From Pyrus communis (taxonomy: Eukaryota > Streptophyta > Magnoliopsida > Rosales > Rosaceae), in NCBI RefSeq assembly GCF_963583255.1, contig NC_084809.1, positions 5,001 through 69,000 of the forward strand: 64,000 nt of DNA, read 5' to 3'. A model generated the notes under the pieces. It searched no databases. It saw only the letters and a program-made list of their open reading frames with translations, and was not told where the DNA came from. The position numbers and the translations under genes are program-made. Below are positions 1 to 10,973 of the stretch, piece after piece (positions within the stretch are counted from its first letter, which is position 1; each line of letters begins with the position of its first letter).

Positions 1-660
1 AATAGATTATCATTCTCATCTATTTGTAAGCTTTGCTCTCACAACTATACTTTCCATTCTCATACCATGTTTGTTCAAGTGAAAGATGAAGTTGAAGGGT
101 TGTTTTCACTCTCAATATACCCAATAGATTATCATTCTCTCACAACTATACTTTCCATTCTCATAAACACTCAAAACAAAACAAAAACAAAAAAACAAAA
201 AAAACAAAAAAAAAAAAAAAAACCAAGCTTAGTTTACGATGAAAATGGGGGAAAAAAAAATATTGTAAAAACCCCTTGCCGGTGGTGGTTGCCAGCGACA
301 GTAGCCGCCGTCGATCGTCGGACCCAGAAAATATATGAACCTCAATGGGGAGGGGTGGAAGGATAGGGATACAAATGCATTGAACGAAATAGGTTGAAAT
401 TAGAGTTAGAATGGACGTAGAATATATGAATTTCCGGAAAGCCAAACACCTTCAGAAAGGGAGTAGGGGGGTGGGAAAAAAGTCCCCAAATTTCCCCATT
501 TTTGGCCCCCGGATTTGGCGACTTTGGGAGGGCATTTGGGCTAGCAAAGTTGGTCATTTTGAGAAAATAAACACATAGCGACGGTCATTAGAGGCGGAGG
601 AACGTTTGTTAAGAAGGAAGCGCATCGAAAGGAGACGATGAAATCAGAAAAACGCGATTT
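1..660. other. Gene-free left edge
   Basis: No credible gene is visible. A direct repeat is present: the segment at 1-65 (AATAGATTATCATTCTC, then ACAACTATACTTTCC) recurs at 122-167. An A-rich tract occupies about 178-222. Short open frames exist on both strands but have low-complexity composition (Lys-rich from poly-A, Phe-rich from poly-T) and match no family I know. Confidence 0.6.
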
Positions 661-1002
661 TGAGGGCCTAAACGGCCGAGTTTGGCTAAAATCCACCGAC
701 CCTCCAATGTTCATGGGGGCCCTGGTCTAGGGTCCAATCCGCTTGTGGCAACGTCGGTTCAGATTAATTTCATCTCCTTCACAGCGGTTGAACAGTGTTT
801 TTGTCCCCCTCCCTCTACTTTTCCAAAATTCCGCTTACGTCCATTCCCCTCTTTTCCCCTAATTCCCGCCGTGTCCCCTCTTCCTTCCTTCCTTCCCCGT
901 CTTTCTCCTTCTTTCTCCATCTCCTTCATTATTTTTCTTTCTCCCTTTCCTTCCCTTCCTTCTTCCATCCATCCTTCCTCTTCTACCGTCTCTCCTGGTG
1001 AA

Positions 1003-1420
1003 CTTGAGAAAGGGTCGGGAATTTGTCAACCCTCCTTCTTACTTATTCGTCTCTCTCATGTTCGCCCCTTTCTTTGACATTACCTCCTTCTTGTTCAACA
1101 CCACGTCCTGCTCAACTTGAGAAAGGGCCGGGAATTTGTGGACACTACCTCCTGCTCAACAGTACCTCCTCGTGAACTTGAGAAAGGGTCGGGAATTTGT
1201 CAACAGTACCTCATTCTCAACAGTACCTCCTAGTGAACTTGAGAAAGGGTCGGGAATTTGTCAACACTACCTCTTGCTCAACAATACCTCTTCTTTATTT
1301 TTGACAAAGGGTCGGGAATTTGTCAACAGTACCTCTTGCTCAACAATACCTCTTCTTTATTTTTGACAAAGGGTCGGGAATTTGTCAACAGTACCTCTTG
1401 CTCAACAGTGATTCCACGCT
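1003..1420 (+). repeat. 63-bp minisatellite (GAGAAAGGGTCGGGAATTTG)
   Basis: Units begin with AACTTGAGAAAGGGTCGGGA and continue into CAACAGTACCTCCTGCTCAA. Starts near 1005, 1115, 1172, 1235, 1302 and 1365 give a period of 63 bp where the array is regular. A stray unit at about 1757 lies inside the next array, so the two arrays are interdigitated. The preceding 790-990 is a CT-rich, low-complexity stretch. Confidence 0.85.
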
Positions 1421-1424
1421 CCCT

Positions 1425-2340
1425 CTCGCTGCAGTGTTCCCGCACTTCCCCCTTTCCCGCTACAATGACTTCAGGGTTCTTCTTCCCGCTATGGTGTTTT
1501 CCCGCACTTCCCCTTTCCCGCTACAGTGACTTCAAGGTTCTCCTTCCCGCTGCAGTGTTCTCCGCCCTTCCACTTTCCCACTACAGTGACTTCAACGTTC
1601 TCCTTCCCGCTACAGTGTTCTCCGCCCTTCCACTTTCCCGTTCCAGTGTTTTCCTCCCTTCCCCCCTTCCCGTTGCAGTGACTCGACTTGACGCTTCCCC
1701 TTTCTCGCTACAGTGACTTCAACTTCAACTACCTCCTCGTCAACAGTACCTCCTGCTGAACTTGAGAAAGGGTTGGGAATTTGTCAACAGTACCACGCTC
1801 CCCTTTCCCTGCCACGGTGTCTTCCCCCCCTTCCACTTTCCCGCTACAGTGTTTCCCCGCTTCCCCAATTCCCGCTACAGTGACTTCAATCTTCTATTTC
1901 CCGCTTCAGTGACTTCAAGCTTCCCCCTTCCCGCTACAGTGTTTCCCCCACTTTCCCGCTACAGTGTTTTCCGCACTTCCCGCTGCAGTGACTCAACTAG
2001 ACACTTCCCTTTTCTCACTACAGTTATTCCAACCCGCCCTTCCACTTTCTCGCTACAGTGTTTTCGCCCTTCCACTTTCTCGCTACAGTGTTTCCGCCCT
2101 TCCACTTTCCCGCTACAATGTTTCCGCCCTTCCACGCTTCCCCGCTACAGTCTTTTCCGCACTTTCCACTACAGTGACTCAACTCGACACTTCCCCTTTC
2201 CCGCTACAGTGTTTCCACACTTCCCTTTTTCCGGCTACAGTGGCTCGACCCTTCCCCTTTCTCGCTACAGTGTTTTCCACCCTTCCGCTTTCCCGCTACA
2301 ATGTTTTCCACCTTTCCACTTTCCCTGCTTTCCCGCTACG
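1425..2340 (+). repeat. 30-40-bp array built on CCCGCTACAGTG
   Basis: A degenerate tandem array whose unit reads roughly CTTCC-ACTTTCCCGCTACAGTG followed by TTTTCCGCC or ACTTCAA. Unit length varies from about 30 bp (regular around 2045-2130) to about 40 bp. The pyrimidine-rich unit leaves several plus-strand frames open for up to 216 codons, but the peptides only repeat Pro/Ser/Phe/Tyr words and are not a protein family. Confidence 0.85.
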
Positions 2341-2344
2341 GTGT

Positions 2345-4290
2345 TTTGCGCGGAAAAGGGCATGCTTCCTGAGACGCGGAATGGGGCACGCTTCCCGAGG
2401 TACGAAAAATAGGCACACTTCCCAAGGTACAAAAATGAGCACGCTTCCCGAGATGCGAAAAGGGGCAAGTTTCCCGAAATGCGGAATGTGGTACGCTTAC
2501 CGGCGTAAAAAATGGCATGATTCTCGAGGTGTGAAAAAGGGCACACTTCCCGATGCGAGGAAATGGGCGTGATTCTTGAGGTGCGAAAAGGGCATGCTTT
2601 ACGAGGCACAAAAAGGGGCATGCTTTACAAGGTGCTGAAAGGGACACGATTTCCTATGCACGAAAAGGGGACGCTTACCGAGGCATGGAAATGGGCACGA
2701 TTCTAAAGTAAGTAAAAAAGGCCCGCATCCCGATGCGCAGACATTGGCACGTTTACCGAGGCATGGAATTGGGCATGATTCTCGAGGTGCGGAAATGGCG
2801 CTTCCTGATGCTCAAAAATGGGCATATTTACTGAGGTGAGGAAGTGGACATGATTCTCGAGGTGCGGAAAGGGGCACGCTTTGCGAGGCATAAAAATGGG
2901 CACGCTTCCCAATACGCAGAAAAGGGCATGCTTACCGAGACGCAGAATGGGTACGCTTCTTGAGGTGCAGAAAAGGGCACATTTCCTGAGGTGCGAAAAA
3001 GGGCACACTTCCTGAGGTGCGAAAAGGGGCACGCTTCCTGATATGCGGAAATGGGCACGCTTACCGAGGCATGAAAATGGGCACGATTCTAAGGTACGAA
3101 AATGGGCACGCTTCCTGATGCGCAAAAATGGGCACATTTACCATGGCACATAATTGGGCACGATTCTCGAGGTGCGGAGAAGGGCACGCTTTACGAGGTA
3201 CAGAAATTGGCACGTTTCCCAACGCACTGAAATGGGCACGTTTCCTGAGACGCAGAATGGGGCATGCTTCCTGAGGTGAGAAAATGGCATGTTTCCCGAT
3301 GCGCGGAATGGGCACGCTTCCCAAGGTGCTGAATGTGGCATGATTTTCGAGGTGCATATGAGGCACGATTCTTGAGGCACGAAGTGTGGTACACTTCCGG
3401 ATGTGTGAAAATGGGCACGTTTACCGAGGCAAGAACATGGTCACGCATCCCGATGCACGAAAAGGGACACGTTTCCTGCTGCGTGGAAATGAGGCACGTT
3501 TTCTGAGGTGCAGATAGGGCACGTTTACCGAGGCACGAGAATGGGCATGCTTCTCGAGACGCTGAATGTGGTACGTTTTCCAATGCGTAAAAAGACATGC
3601 TTTCGGAGGTGCATATGAGGCACAATTATCGAGGCACGAAATGTGGCACGCTTCCTAATCTGCGAAAATGGGCATGCTTACCGAGGTGCAGAAGGGGGCA
3701 CGCTTTCTGATGCGCCTAATGAGGCACACTTTTCGATGCGGAGATGGCACGCTTACCGAGGTGTGAGAATGGGCACGCTTCCTGCTGTACGAAAAGGGGC
3801 ACACTTCCCGATTTGTGAAAAGGGGCACGCTTTACCGATGCACGAAATGAGGCATGTTTTGCGAGGTGCAGATTTGGGGGCACGATTCTCGAGGTGCAAA
3901 AAAAACACGCTTTTCGAGGCACGGAATGGGGCATGCTTCCTCGAGATGAGGGGATTGGCACGATTTTCGATGCGCGAAGGGGCAATATTCTCGAGTCCCG
4001 AAAAGGGGCATGTTTTCTGCTGCACGCTTTCCGAGGTACTAAGGGGCACACTTTTCGAGACACAGGAAGAAGAGTCACGTTTCCCATGATGATAAAAAAA
4101 AGGCACGCTTGCCGATGCGTGGGAACGTGCACACTTACCGAGGTGCTGAATGGGCACGCTTTTCGAGGTACCGAAAAGGGAACATTTTCCCATGAGAGAT
4201 GGGCATGCTTATCGAGGTGCGTGAATGGGCACGCTTCTCGAGACGCGAAGCCGAGGCACAATTCCAGAAACACGGAAATAAGGCACGCAT
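2345..4290 (+). repeat. 26-bp minisatellite, about 75 copies
   Basis: The unit is approximately GGGCACGCTTCCCGAGGTGC plus GAAAAT. Counting consecutive units around 3000-3330 gives lengths of 24-27 bp with 26 most common. Sub-variants recur in mixed order (GCTTACCGAGGCA, GATTCTCGAGGTGC, GCTTCCTGATGCG), hinting at partial higher-order structure. The array is CpG-rich compared with its surroundings. The minus strand is poor in stops, so overlapping frames of 144-185 codons appear. I treat these as by-products of the repeat. Confidence 0.9.
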
Positions 4291-4369
4291 CCGGAGGGAA
4301 AAATAGAGCAAAAGAAGTAGCGTCTTACAGAACAAGTTGTGATAGTTATCTTGAGTTGAAGCCTAAAGC

Positions 4370-4950
4370 AACAGGTTGAAGCTTCGACGCGACGGGTTGA
4401 AGCTTTGGCACGACGGGTTGAGGGTTAAGAGTTGAAGCCTAAAGCGACGGGTTAAAGCTTCGGCGCAACAGGTTGAAGGTTTGGGGGGTAGGGTTTAGTT
4501 TATGGTTTAGGTTTTAGTTTTATGGTTTAGGTTTAAGGGTTCAAGCTTTAGGCGACGGGTTCAAGCTTTAGGGGATGGGTTAAGGCTTTAGGTGACGGGT
4601 TCAAGCTTTAGGCGATGGGTTAAAGCTTTCGGCGACGGGTTGAAGCTTTAGGCGACGGGTTTAGGGTTTGGGGTGGGGTTTAGTTTATGGTTTAGGTTTT
4701 AGTTTTGTGGTTCAGGTTTAAAGGTTTAGCCTTTAGGCGACGAGTTCAAGCTTTAGGGGACGAGTTCAAGCTTTAGGCGACGGGTTAAGGCTTAAGGCAA
4801 CGGGTTAAAGCTTTCGGCGACGAGTTTAGGGTTTGGGGATAAGGTTTAGTTTATGGTTTAGGTTTTAGTTTTGTGGTTCAGGTTTGAAGGTTCAAGCTTT
4901 AGGCGACGGGTTAAGGCCTTAGGCGACGGGTTGAAGCTTTAGGCGATGGG
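4370..4950 (+). repeat. GACGGGTTGAAGCTTTAGGC array with TTTAGGG-like words
   Basis: Short units (about 20-25 bp: GGCGACGGGTT-AAGCTTTA) are interrupted about every 170-185 bp by a block containing GGGTTTAGGGTTTGGGG and TTTAGTTTATGGTTTAGG (near 4491, 4677 and 4846). The words resemble degenerate plant telomere repeat TTTAGGG reading on the plus strand, opposite to the CCCTAAA tract at 5886-6080. Confidence 0.8.
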
Positions 4951-4953
4951 TTG

Positions 4954-5503
4954 CACCCTATCGTTATTTACTCTCACTCCTAACAAGGCATTACGTAAAG
5001 CAATTAAGGATATGAAAAACAAAATACACGACTTAGTAAAGGGCCCTTGGTGAAGGGGTTTATTTACTCTCACTCCTAACAAGGCATTGCCTTCTCAACT
5101 CTTAGGACGATTACTGAACCTGATAAATCTATTATTCATGCACCCTATCATTGTTTACTCTCACTCCTAGCAAGGCATTGCGTAAAGCAATTAAGGATAT
5201 GAAAAACAAAATACACTACTTAGTAAAAGGCCCTTGGTGAAGGGGTTTATTTACTCTCACTCCTAACAAGGCATTGCGTTCTCAACTCTTAGGACGATTA
5301 CTGAACCTTATAAATCTATTATTCATGCACCCCATTGTTCTTTACTCTCACTCCTAACAAGGCATTGCATATAGCAATTAAGGATATGAAAAACAAAATA
5401 CAAGACTTAGTAAAGGACTCTTGGTGAAAGGGTTTATTTACTCTCACTCCTAACAAGGCATTGCGTTCTCATCTCCTAGGACGATTACTGAACCTGATAA
5501 TTA
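4954..5503 (+). repeat. 187-bp satellite, three copies
   Basis: CACCCTATC...TTTACTCTCACTCC begins at 4954 and recurs at 5141 and 5328, an exact 187-bp spacing. Each unit contains an internal half-repeat, TTTACTCTCACTCCTAACAA, twice. Copies differ by a few substitutions. Satellites of near-nucleosomal length are common at plant chromosome ends, but no function can be read from the sequence. Confidence 0.92.
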
Positions 5504-5885
5504 TTTAGGAGAAGGTACCCGAATTGAATAAAGTAGACGAAAGACAAAGAACGACTGACGAACGAAGAAAGATGAAAGACGAATGATAATCCTATACACG
5601 TGTATCGCAACCCTAAACCTAAAGGCCACGCGACTCGTTAAACATATACGTGACGGGTTAAGGCAATACGCGACGGGTTAAGGCAATTCGCGACAGGTTA
5701 AAGCAACAACGTGAAAATCGAGGCACAGGCAACCGACACGAAAATCGAGGAGCCCCAAAAGAACTTGAAAACTTTGAACGCCAGCAACACGCAAATCGAG
5801 GTGATGCAAAAATCGAGTAGGGGCAAACAACATGAAAATCGAGGAAGCCAAAGAGAACTTGAATACGATGAGGGATGGCGACACG
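5504..5885. other. Short-repeat spacer between satellite and telomeric tract
   Basis: It contains (CGACGGGTTAAGGCAA)-like words at about 5640-5705, related to the 4370-4950 array, and repeated AAAATCGAGG words spaced irregularly between 5715 and 5900. No gene is seen. The small open frame here is made of the AAAATCGAGG words and telomeric repeats. Confidence 0.6.
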
Positions 5886-5979
5886 TAAATCGAGGCGACC
5901 CTAAACCCCAAACCCTAAACCCTAAACCCCTAAACCCTAAACCCTAAACCCTAAACACCTAAACCCTAAACCCTAAACC

Positions 5980-6018
<39 letters not shown>

Positions 6019-6080
6019 ACCCTAAACCCTAAACCCTAAAACCCTAAACCCTAAACCCTAAAACCTTAAACCCGAAACCC
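5886..6080 (+). repeat. Interstitial telomeric repeat tract (CCCTAAA)n
   Basis: This is a run of Arabidopsis-type plant telomere repeats in CCCTAAA orientation, interrupted by six consecutive CCCTCAA variants (about 5978-6020) and by single-base expansions such as CCCCTAAA and CCCTAAAA. The tract is about 195 bp and degenerate at both ends. CCCTAAA on the plus strand is the orientation expected if a chromosome end lay to the left. Confidence 0.95.
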
Positions 6081-6084
6081 ATAG

Positions 6085-7218
6085 TAATTAATAAACTAAC
6101 TACCAAGGGATGACTCATCCCTAGTGTACACATAGCAACACGTAAGAAGATATTGAATGGGGGATGGGCTACCATGGGAGGACCAACTTCCGCAGATTTT
6201 GTAGATGAGACTCTGTTTTGCAATTTGAACAGCTAAAATTCCATTTTAATTGTAGAATTTCTACCAAAAGATAAATAAAAATGAGATGGTCAAGAAAGAC
6301 AAAGCATCTGGGTAAGGAAGTGAGGTTGTGAATGGTAATTTAAAGGCTCTTTCTCTGGCTTTTGAGTTCTTCCTAATTCGGGTAATGGAGAGGGTGAGGG
6401 AAGGAAAGGCATACAAATAATTAACATATTTTTAAAGTTCTTGTGTGCCCAAAACAATGTTAATGTTAAGAAGCAAGGACTACAAGTGTCAAGTGAGTCG
6501 TTAGGACTCGCTTTTGAGCGAGTCGATCTGCTTAACATTCTTTTTCATAAGTTTTTTTGTTGTAACTCTAAATTCTATTATGCTTGAACTCACACGTTTG
6601 TGGTGATGAATACCATAAGATTATGGCAAGAAATGAGACGAAATAAGTTCAAATGTCCATGTAGGATTTCACTTAGTCCAACAAGGGTACTTCGCACTTG
6701 AAAAAATCAAAGCGCAAAGCTCCAAGACTCACTAACTTCCGCCCCTTCACCCAACAATTCCTGGCTTTGCCACTGGTGCTAGGGTAGGGGATTATAAGGT
6801 ATAGTTTTAACCCCACAAGTCAACCATGGTTTGCTGTACGAACCATAGGTGATGTTGGTGGGGCATTTATTGGGGGTAAGATTTAGTTTTAATCTCGTAG
6901 GTCGGCCATTATTGCCCGCACGAAGCATTGGTGCCTTGGGTAGGCATATATAGGCTGTTGTCAATAAGGGGTAAGGTTTAATTTTAATCTCAATGGTCAA
7001 CCATGGTTGGCCGAACGAAGCTTTGTTGCAAGAGGTGGACATTTACAAGCCGCTATCAACCATGATAAAATTCACACTAAAGTCGTTATTTTTAACATAG
7101 TAATCCATTCTTAGAAACAATTTTCTCTACCGCGCCTTTCCTTGGCATGATGTGCCTTTGACTTATGTTACCTCAATCATTTCGTGGAAAACAACACTTT
7201 CAACGATCATTAATTATG
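6085..7218. other. Intergenic DNA between telomeric tract and CTF18 3' end
   Basis: No gene recognised. At about 6798-7060 three diverged repeats of roughly 80-95 bp each carry a GGTAAGRTTTAGTTTTAATC block followed by GTCAACCATGG and CGAACGAAGC words. Short open frames here have no recognisable composition. Confidence 0.5.
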
Positions 7219-7339
7219 TCACTTAGCACTACAATCTACTGGTATTTCCCTTCACTTGTAAGTGAGAGGTTTTAGAATCAATTCTTGCCAAAGGCGCCAC
7301 ATATTGCTAGCCCATTATGAGGCTTAAAAAAAAAAAAAA
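7219..7339 (+). mobile_element. tRNA-derived SINE-like element, copy A
   Basis: It carries a decayed box A region (CTACTGGTATTTCCC), the shared word CTTCACTTGTAAGTGAGAGG, a decayed box B (GAATCAATTCTTG), and a 3' end GCTAGCCCATTATGAGGCTT followed by 13 A. The same order of words occurs at 63152-63280 (plus) and, better preserved, on the minus strand at 50890-51297. A terminal A run is typical of SINE retroposition. Confidence 0.7.
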
Positions 7340-7706
7340 CCATTAATTATCAGAAATTGTTTTGAACTTTTAAGAAAATGTCTTCTCAGGAAAGAAAATG
7401 AAGACTTCTCTTAGTTTCTCCATATGACTGAGTAAACATCTACAAGCTTTCCAAGTTCCACATCATCAAGGGCCATCCTTAAGAGTGAATTACATTTGTA
7501 AAAGTTAGGACATGACCATCATTAAAATGGTAATATTCATTAGCGGGCACAATAGAATACAGTTAGTTGAGACGAGCCTCAATGTCTATGTAATGCAACT
7601 CTCAGAGAGACCTAAACGGCATGCAAGTCTTCCCTTCGAAACTGAAAATTAAAAAAGAACAATGAGAAAAAAGCAAAGTAATAGCACCTTCAGGAATCAC
7701 CCATAG

Positions 7707-7812
7707 AATGAATCTTAAAACCATGTTGCACATAAAGGTATTTAGAAATTTATCATAGAATGACTCTTAAAACCATGTTGCATATAAAGGTACTTAGAAA
7801 TTTATAAAGGAT
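7707..7812. repeat. 54-bp tandem duplication
   Basis: AATGAATCTTAAAACCATGT at 7707 recurs as AATGACTCTTAAAACCATGT at 7761, each followed by TGCAYATAAAGGTAYTTAGA. It lies just downstream (in transcript sense) of the CTF18 stop codon, within the likely 3' UTR. Confidence 0.85.
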
Positions 7813-7882
7813 AAACTTTTACACATGAACAAGAAATTGCGGAAATATTGTACCATCATATTGCATACAAAAGTCAAGATCA

Positions 7883-10171
7883 TCACAGCAGCAATTCACG
7901 AATGCGAACTGGCCTTTTAACTGCGTTTGTAAAGCCCTGCATACAGGAAAGGAAAAATTGCATTGCCAATAAGTTCTATATTTCTCACACAAATTTAAAG
8001 TCACTGGTAGAGTAAATGGGGTTGTGAATTCCCCCTGCGCATACATGTTCTACGCTGTGGCAAATATTATTGGACTACTTCAGCACCCAGCGAATTAAGG
8101 ATGATACCGTCGTGTAGAAAAAATGGTAAACCAGTTATATATCTTTTATTAAATCCGGGAAATAAGACTGGAAATACATTCAGACTTAGTTTAATGATTG
8201 ATTAGGTGGGGTAGGACATACATACATAACTGTGCCAATACTGCAGGTAATAAGGGTATAAATGAAGGTATCAGCTAGATCAGTTGGTAAACTCCATTCA
8301 TATCGTACAAAAGACTGGAGAAAGGAGAGATGACCATAACATACATGCGATTGCATGTGGTACCTACACCCCCAGTTGGGATTTTCAGAGTCAGTTTAAT
8401 GCATCACACGTGTGAAAGACATCAACCACTCAATATGTAGATGTAAGAACTAAGAACTGAATAACATGTAATTTTTGCATCCAAAAAATGAAGAAAAAGA
8501 AACGACAGATGATTTCGCACCTCGTTATATTTAAAAACTAGTGGCCGTGAATCTCTCTCTGCCGTTGCTTCCTTCTGAACAGCATCATCAGTCTTCTGAG
8601 TACCTTTGTTCAGCTTTCTAAATCTGATTTTTAATTTTAAAAGAGAGATCAGAACAAAAAAGGGTCACTGACAGCATATATGACAACCATGCATTATAGC
8701 ATTCTTAGAGACCATGATCCCTTTTCACCACTGAAGACCAAAATAAAATTTGTTCCATAAACAAGCCCTTGGTTCTGAATCTGTGTTGTGACATTTATCA
8801 CGCAATTTATCACAACTGTGATAGGTAGTCGATTTGTGGAGAGCAGATTTGGGGACTCAATTTGGGGGCATAAAACCACCGTATCAATCAGATCTCACTC
8901 AATACCTAACTTTAGTGATTACTAAAGATAAGTGAGAGAGACAAAGTCAAGTACAGAATGAAAAAATAGTTATTACCTGTCAAAAAAACCAGAGGAACCA
9001 TTAGAAGACCTCATACTTCCAGGAGAATTTAATTTTGCCCTGGCTGTGGTAATTTTAGAGCTCAAGTTCAATGAAACACTCGAAGTACAGGGATTTGGCT
9101 GACTTCCATTTGATATGTTTTCTGAGTTTCCAGCATTTACAGCACATTCACCTTCACAATAAGCTCTAGCAAATTGTAATCTACTAGTTTCTGCAACGAA
9201 AAGACCATGGTTTTCCTTGTTGCATCCAACTGTTGAATGCACAGATCTTCCAGCGCTTGCTTGCAAGATCCTTTGCTTTTCAACCTGACACAAATTGATT
9301 ATATGTTAAAAGAAGGGGTTGGGCGTCTGCAATGTGTAGTAACTTTCAAGAAAAAAAATTTGCACACAAAAGTACTCTTCTTGTAGACTTAACAATGCAT
9401 TTTATGACAACAGATTCCCTTAAATTGTCTGCTTAGGTAATAGGAAAATATGAGATGCATAATCATAAACCTTAAGTGTTTAGATAGAGTACAAGAATCC
9501 TAATAACAAAAGGAAACTAATAAAACAAATAACTTAATATAGGAAACTACATCACGCCCCTATAATACTTAAGACCAATATTCTAAATGTTCTAGACTCT
9601 CAATACCATACATTTTTGTCCTTCAACATATAAATACGAGTAGTTCGTGAAAAAAGGAAGTGCATATTTTCTTCAGTGGCTTACTGGTTTGGAATATAAA
9701 GATTCTAAACTACGTCATGCACTGAAGGCACACCTTTAGATGACACTCACTATACTTAGGCCTGGTTTGGTACTGGGGTGATTCTGAAAAAAAGTTGGTA
9801 TCAAAAAAAGCTGGGAGCTATTTTTATGTTTGGTAAACATTCAGCTTCAGCTTTTTTTCACAGTTTTGGGTGAAAAAAAAGCCAAAAACAAGAAGCTGCA
9901 AAACCCAGCTTTTTTTCACATCTGTTTTACATAAAAGTTTACCAAACACTATAATACTGCTTTTTTTTTTTTCAAAAGCACTTTTACAAAAAAGTTTACC
10001 AAACACTCTGCTGCTTTATTTCACAGCTGCTTATTCTCACAGCACAGCAAACATAGCTTTTTTTCAAAGCACATCAATACCAAACTAGCCCTTACTTGCA
10101 TCCTTAAAAGATGAATTCCATTTAGATTCAATAATCCATTAGCTCTAGTTGAATGGAGTTTCTAAGAGAAG

Positions 10172-10205
<34 letters not shown>

Positions 10206-10928
10206 TTTGGAAAAATATGCTAAGGTTTTATAGAACACCCCCTTCACCTAAACAATGAATTCACATGATAAGAGACACTAGCTGACTTAGTTCACCCTTT
10301 TCTGGCGATTAAGGATTTATAGTTTTACATATAGTCTAATGAGCAGGAAAAACTAATACAAATTGCATCACTCACCTCGTGCGTCAACACCTGCTTCATG
10401 GTTGAGGCGAGTAGATGATGACCAGATCTATAGCCCTGCTTGATCACAAGAAACAGAAATACGAGAAGAATCATAATATGAAGCAAACTGCATAAAACAA
10501 CCAAAACCAACAACTCAAACCTTGAAGTTAATGAAGTCGTTAATGGGGGGATCAAAAGAGAGTGATGAGGCATCAGCTGCTTCATGTCTGGGATTGCTAG
10601 GCAGAAGATCGGCCTTCATGCTTCTATGTGCTATAGAATAGGAGACCATCGTGCTAACTAACTGAGCCAAATCATTCTTCTCCTTTTCTGATAGCAAGTG
10701 CAATGCCACCTGAGGAACATACCATACTATTTCATAAACAATCAAATGACTATAGCCACAGCTTGGTAAGCGCATGCAAAGAGAGAGAGCAAAAGATAGC
10801 AACAAATAGATCTATGACAAAAGAATAATGGGTAGCTTTCTCGTAAGAGATATGTGTGTTGTTTCTCACAGCTGTGATTTTCGGGAAGGAACAATTACAC
10901 TTTAAGACAAATACAACTAAATTAGCAT

Positions 10929-10973
<45 letters not shown>

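Noticed and set aside
1258..2572. Plus-strand open frames of 152-216 codons
   Set aside because: They are low-complexity translations of the CCCGCTACAGTG array; neighbouring frames are equally open.
2265..4273. Several minus-strand open frames of 100-185 codons
   Set aside because: They translate the 26-bp minisatellite in shifting frames, overlap each other, and have repetitive Cys/Pro/Phe composition with no domain.
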